From Poronia punctata (lineage: Eukaryota > Ascomycota > Sordariomycetes > Xylariales > Xylariaceae): a DNA stretch of 64,000 bases. Location of the stretch: contig MU401506.1 of assembly GCA_022579005.1 (NCBI GenBank), positions 62,001-126,000 on the forward strand. Direction: 5' to 3'. Of the stretch, positions 60,591 through 64,000 are shown piece by piece (position 1 is the first letter of the stretch; the number at the start of each line of letters is the position of its first letter). Made by a program: the position numbers and the translations under genes. The notes beneath the pieces are model-generated. The model was not told the DNA's origin. It made no database searches and saw only the letters and a list, made by a program, of their open reading frames with translations.

Positions 60591-62811
60591 ATGACGTCTC
60601 CCGCTAACGGACAAGTTCGTAATGAAACATACGGAATCCGCGGCATTCCTCTTCCTCCAGATGTCAAATCCAACACCAAAACAATTCCGTTTGCTCCTGG
60701 CATACCGGTTCGCAGAAGCCTGCCAGATCTAGCTGCCGCAAAGGATCCCACACTTCGAAGGCAATGGACTCTTTTTGTTTTGGCGTTGGAACGTTTCAAG
60801 TCCGAGCCGGTAGACCGAAAGTTGTCCTACTATCAAATTGCTGGGATCCATGGCTACCCTCAGGTGCCGTGGGATGACCCCGAGGCCAAGGAACCGTTCT
60901 ATTGCACTCACAACTCCATGACCTTTCCGACTTGGCATAGAGTTTACCTATTGCTCTATGAGGTACCTACGCCCCAATCGGCCAGTTCTTATATAAAGTC
61001 AAGTGCTAACACTAACTAAAGCAACGTCTATGGGAACATATGAAAGAAATTATAGCATCCTGGGAGCTCCCTCATTCTGAAGCATATACATGGAACCACG
61101 CTGCAGATACGTGGCGGCTGCCCTACTGGGACTGGGCGCAGAAACAGGCCTACAACGACTCGTTCTCTCTCCCAGAAGTTGCCACTCAGAAAAAGGTCAA
61201 GATATACTTATACAAGACGTCAGAGGAAGTCGCAGAAAACCCCGGGTTTGACTACGAAAATCCTCTGTGGGGCTTTGAGAACCCCGAAAAGGGGCCGGAC
61301 GGAAAACCACGGAAGATGGGCGACATGCCTCCAGGCAAGGAACAATGGAATATAAAAGATGGAAAGACTGGTTGTAACGATGAACCGTTACCAGTAAGTT
61401 GACCCGGGGTGAGAACGATGATAGCCGCCTTTGACTAATAGTTGCAGTGGAGCCAATGCTCTGGGGTGAGCCGACATGGAATTATAAAGGAGGCAGACGG
61501 TACTTGTAGGGGTCTCGAAGGTGTCAACAATTTCAAAGCCGCGAATGAATGGATCAACAGATTCTCAACTAATATTTCCAACCCTTACCCTTGCCGTCAT
61601 GAGGAACATGGTAAATGGAGAGCACCTGGGTCTCTGGCGGATGCTGTCAATCGAATGTTTTCCACAGATTATACCCAGACGTGGGCGACATTTTCCAGCA
61701 CGAAATGGTTTAGCGAGAGTGAAAGCAAACCAGGAGCGGAGTATATGTCACTTGAATATATACACAATAATATTCATGTAAGTTTCATCCGTCCATGGAG
61801 TCACCAAGCCCCGGAGTCTGGACTAACAATCCTAGAACTTGGCCGGGGGTAGCAAGTTCCAAACTGGGGTTGGCCATTTGTCTGACGTACCGGTTGCTGC
61901 TTTTGATCCTTTATTCTGGCTTCACCACTGGTAAGTGCAGACATATCCAACGTGTAGCATTCACCTTCTCACAGGGTAACAGTAACATTGATCGTCTATT
62001 TGCAATGTGGCAAGTATTACATTGGGATGCCTGGTGGACGACTCCCCACCCTGCCCCCAGGCCGTCTGGGGATCCGACTCCCGACGATCCCCTTAAACCC
62101 TTCCACACCAAGGATAAGGGCGACCCATATAGGGATTATTGGACCTCTACTATGACACGGGACTGGACAAGATGCAACTATCAATACGATGACTTGGTAC
62201 CCAATCCGGGTTCTATCAACCCAGACGGCACTCTGAATGAAGAGCAATACCGGGCGGATGTCCTTGATCATATACAAGATATATATCCGAGCACCAAGAG
62301 ATACATCCAAGCCATCCGTTTAGATGACAAAACTAAGTATGAAGATATCTTTGATCCCGACACGGATATTTTCGAGGACTACACTCTGAACGTTCTCTAC
62401 GACCGCTATGCTCTCGAGGGCCGTTCATACACCATTGAATTCATTCTGGAAGGCCGTGACATTGGTCAGGTATCCGCCTTTGCCGGCTTGCCTCCCGAGT
62501 CGGGTGGCTGCCCTAATTGCGCGTCACAGAAGGAGAAGAAAGTTTTATCTCGAGGTCAAGTTCCATTAACACTTACACTCCTGTTTCTGGCGCTGGAAGC
62601 GTCTTACAGACGTCTGAATTCGTTGAAGCGGAATGAGGTGGCAGATTTCCTTACGTCTCGCTTACGTTGGCGGTTCGTGCAGCTGGGTGGAAATCAGAAG
62701 CCGGCCGAGGATTTTCCCAAGACGAAGATTTCCATCTGGCATGGCACGGAGAAGATAAAGGATCTCGGTCACCAGTCCGCAGAGTTACACAGAATTAAAT
62801 CTAAAATTTAA
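60591..62811 (+). CDS. tyrosinase (type-3 copper polyphenol oxidase)
   Basis: Five exons: 60591..60962, 61022..61393, 61448..61777, 61836..61930 and 61983..62811, encoding 665 residues. Introns are 59, 54, 58 and 52 nt with GTACCT or GTAAGT-type donors. CuA ligands are His87 (IHGYP), His107 in CTHNS and His116 in PTWHR; Cys105-X-His107 is the thioether pair of fungal tyrosinases. CuB is HNNIH (354-358) and FWLHHCNID (386-393). A CPNC pair (566-569) in the C-terminal extension resembles the copper-chaperone-binding CXXC of latent tyrosinases, in which the C-terminal domain covers the active site until cleaved. No signal peptide, so synthesis is intracellular. It oxidises monophenols and o-diphenols to quinones, usually for melanin or secondary metabolites. 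Confidence 0.94.
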
Positions 62812-64000
62812 AACTGAATGCTGGACCTCTTATTGATTATGCTGACCTGAGTACCTAACCTACTCCCTGCCTCCTATTTATTTGAAATGCCGAAATATTC
62901 GTATGAGCTTAATCAGTATTGGTAAAGAGTGAGGTAGAAGCTTGACACCCGGTCCTCGGTCTGTATGAGCTCCGAGGGTGTGGAGACATATTCCCGCGCG
63001 GATATGACGTCGCTCGGTATCTTCCCCAGCCAGCATTCAATCTAACAATGGGGAGTTGCCCGCAAACGTTCCACTTGTAAGGGTTGTGATACAATTCTAA
63101 AAGAAACATTCGGTCAAGTGCTAGCCTAAACTATTCATGACACTCGACATTTGGACGACTTACGGTGCTTGACTGATGGATTGATTAAATGTGGTGAAGT
63201 CCTTCAAACGCGGATTCCTACCTCTAGCCATGCATAAGTTCATGAAAGAGTGATATGCACTTGTGCATCTTTTGAGTGGCTGGACTACCTTAGCCACAGT
63301 GGCTGGAGACCATGAAACCTATCGAATAATTACTCCTACGTGTATATCCTACATATCTCCCCCTTTGACGATCGACAACAATTCTCCTCAAACAGTCGAA
63401 GCGAAGGAGCGATTAAACCGAACTACACGTACGTACATAGTATACTACTCGTACGCGTATTGGTAACGGTCATTCTCTCCGCATTACCTGCTGATTATGG
63501 TTCCAACGTCATGAACTCCGAAGAAATGCGGAGTCACCGGATCCGCAAAATTTGGTCCACGTCCACCGGAGCTGCGGGCGGCAACTTTTCCCCCAAGGGG
63601 TCGTACATTGTATGTCTCAACGCGTATGGTATATAAAACATGGGGCGGAAACCCCAAGTTAGATCGTACCTGTTTTAAGCGAGACTCCGAGCATACCTAA
63701 GGTAGATAGCATCTGCCGTCCGTCGTGCTTCTCGGTGAATTCTCTGAACCCCACAAGAGGCGATTGTTTAACCACTACCGCGCGAATCGTTTGTCGAGTT
63801 AGATTCCGGGGCTACGTATGAGGGACGAAAATGGTTTTGTTTTATACACGTACTATGAGTGTGGGGTTTGACCATGCGCACAAATGGGCCAATTCTTGCT
63901 TTACGACGGTGGAAAGATGAGTGGGACGATGCGCTAGGATTGAAGTAGGTATGTATGTTATATAAAAACAAACCTGGTTTACATCCACCAATCAGGTAGG
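62812..64000. other. intergenic region to the window end
   Basis: No gene recognised; short ORFs only. One TACTCGTA at 63446. Composition is normal. Confidence 0.55.

Overview
The window comes from a filamentous ascomycete (Pezizomycotina). The genes are widely spaced and carry short introns (52-109 nt) with GTAAGT-like donors and CTAAC-like branch points. Peroxisomal, ergosterol and pyruvate dehydrogenase genes of fungal type are present. Two blocks of extreme AT content show the signature of repeat-induced point mutation (RIP). A Sordariomycete is plausible but not proven from this sequence.

Layout. 1-2930 is an AT-rich, RIP-like repeat block that continues beyond the left edge. From about 2.94 to 50.4 kb the composition is normal and holds these genes: an auxin-efflux-carrier/ECM3-type membrane protein (+, 4826-6553), a SWIRM-domain protein (-, 8437-9663), an 8 kb gene-free stretch, a Nudix hydrolase (+, 17699-18244), an EEP/TDP2-like phosphodiesterase (-, 18829-19977), peroxin Pex16 (-, 20745-21914), a soluble CYP505-like P450 (-, 22696-24075), a 5.1 kb gene-free stretch, a secreted pepsin-type aspartic protease (+, 29218-30486), pyruvate dehydrogenase E1 beta (-, 32760-33991), sterol 24-C-methyltransferase Erg6 (-, 35234-36549), an mpaB/DUF2236 oxygenase (+, 38544-39543), a MATE-like transporter (-, 39981-41567), a membrane-anchored SDR (+, 42474-43663), a RID/Masc1-type DNA methyltransferase (+, 45452-47682) and an ankyrin protein (-, 48499-49217).

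50426-59936 is one RIP-destroyed Ty1/copia retrotransposon. Its two 291-bp LTRs differ only by transitions, it has a 5-bp target-site duplication, and its pol reading frame is still uninterrupted by indels. It sits about 650 bp upstream of a five-exon tyrosinase gene (+, 60591-62811). 62812-64000 is intergenic.

How it fits together. Most genes are independent housekeeping or accessory loci, not a cluster. The clearest functional link is that a RID-type methyltransferase, the enzyme class required for RIP in Neurospora, lies 2.7 kb from a retrotransposon bearing heavy RIP. The most unexplained sequence signals are an intergenic 8-mer (TACGAGTA) about 14 times more frequent than chance, the long non-pol 3' part of the retrotransposon with frame-preserving tandem repeats, and the unusual residual base contexts in the RIP blocks. 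No tRNA, rRNA or CRISPR array was recognised.
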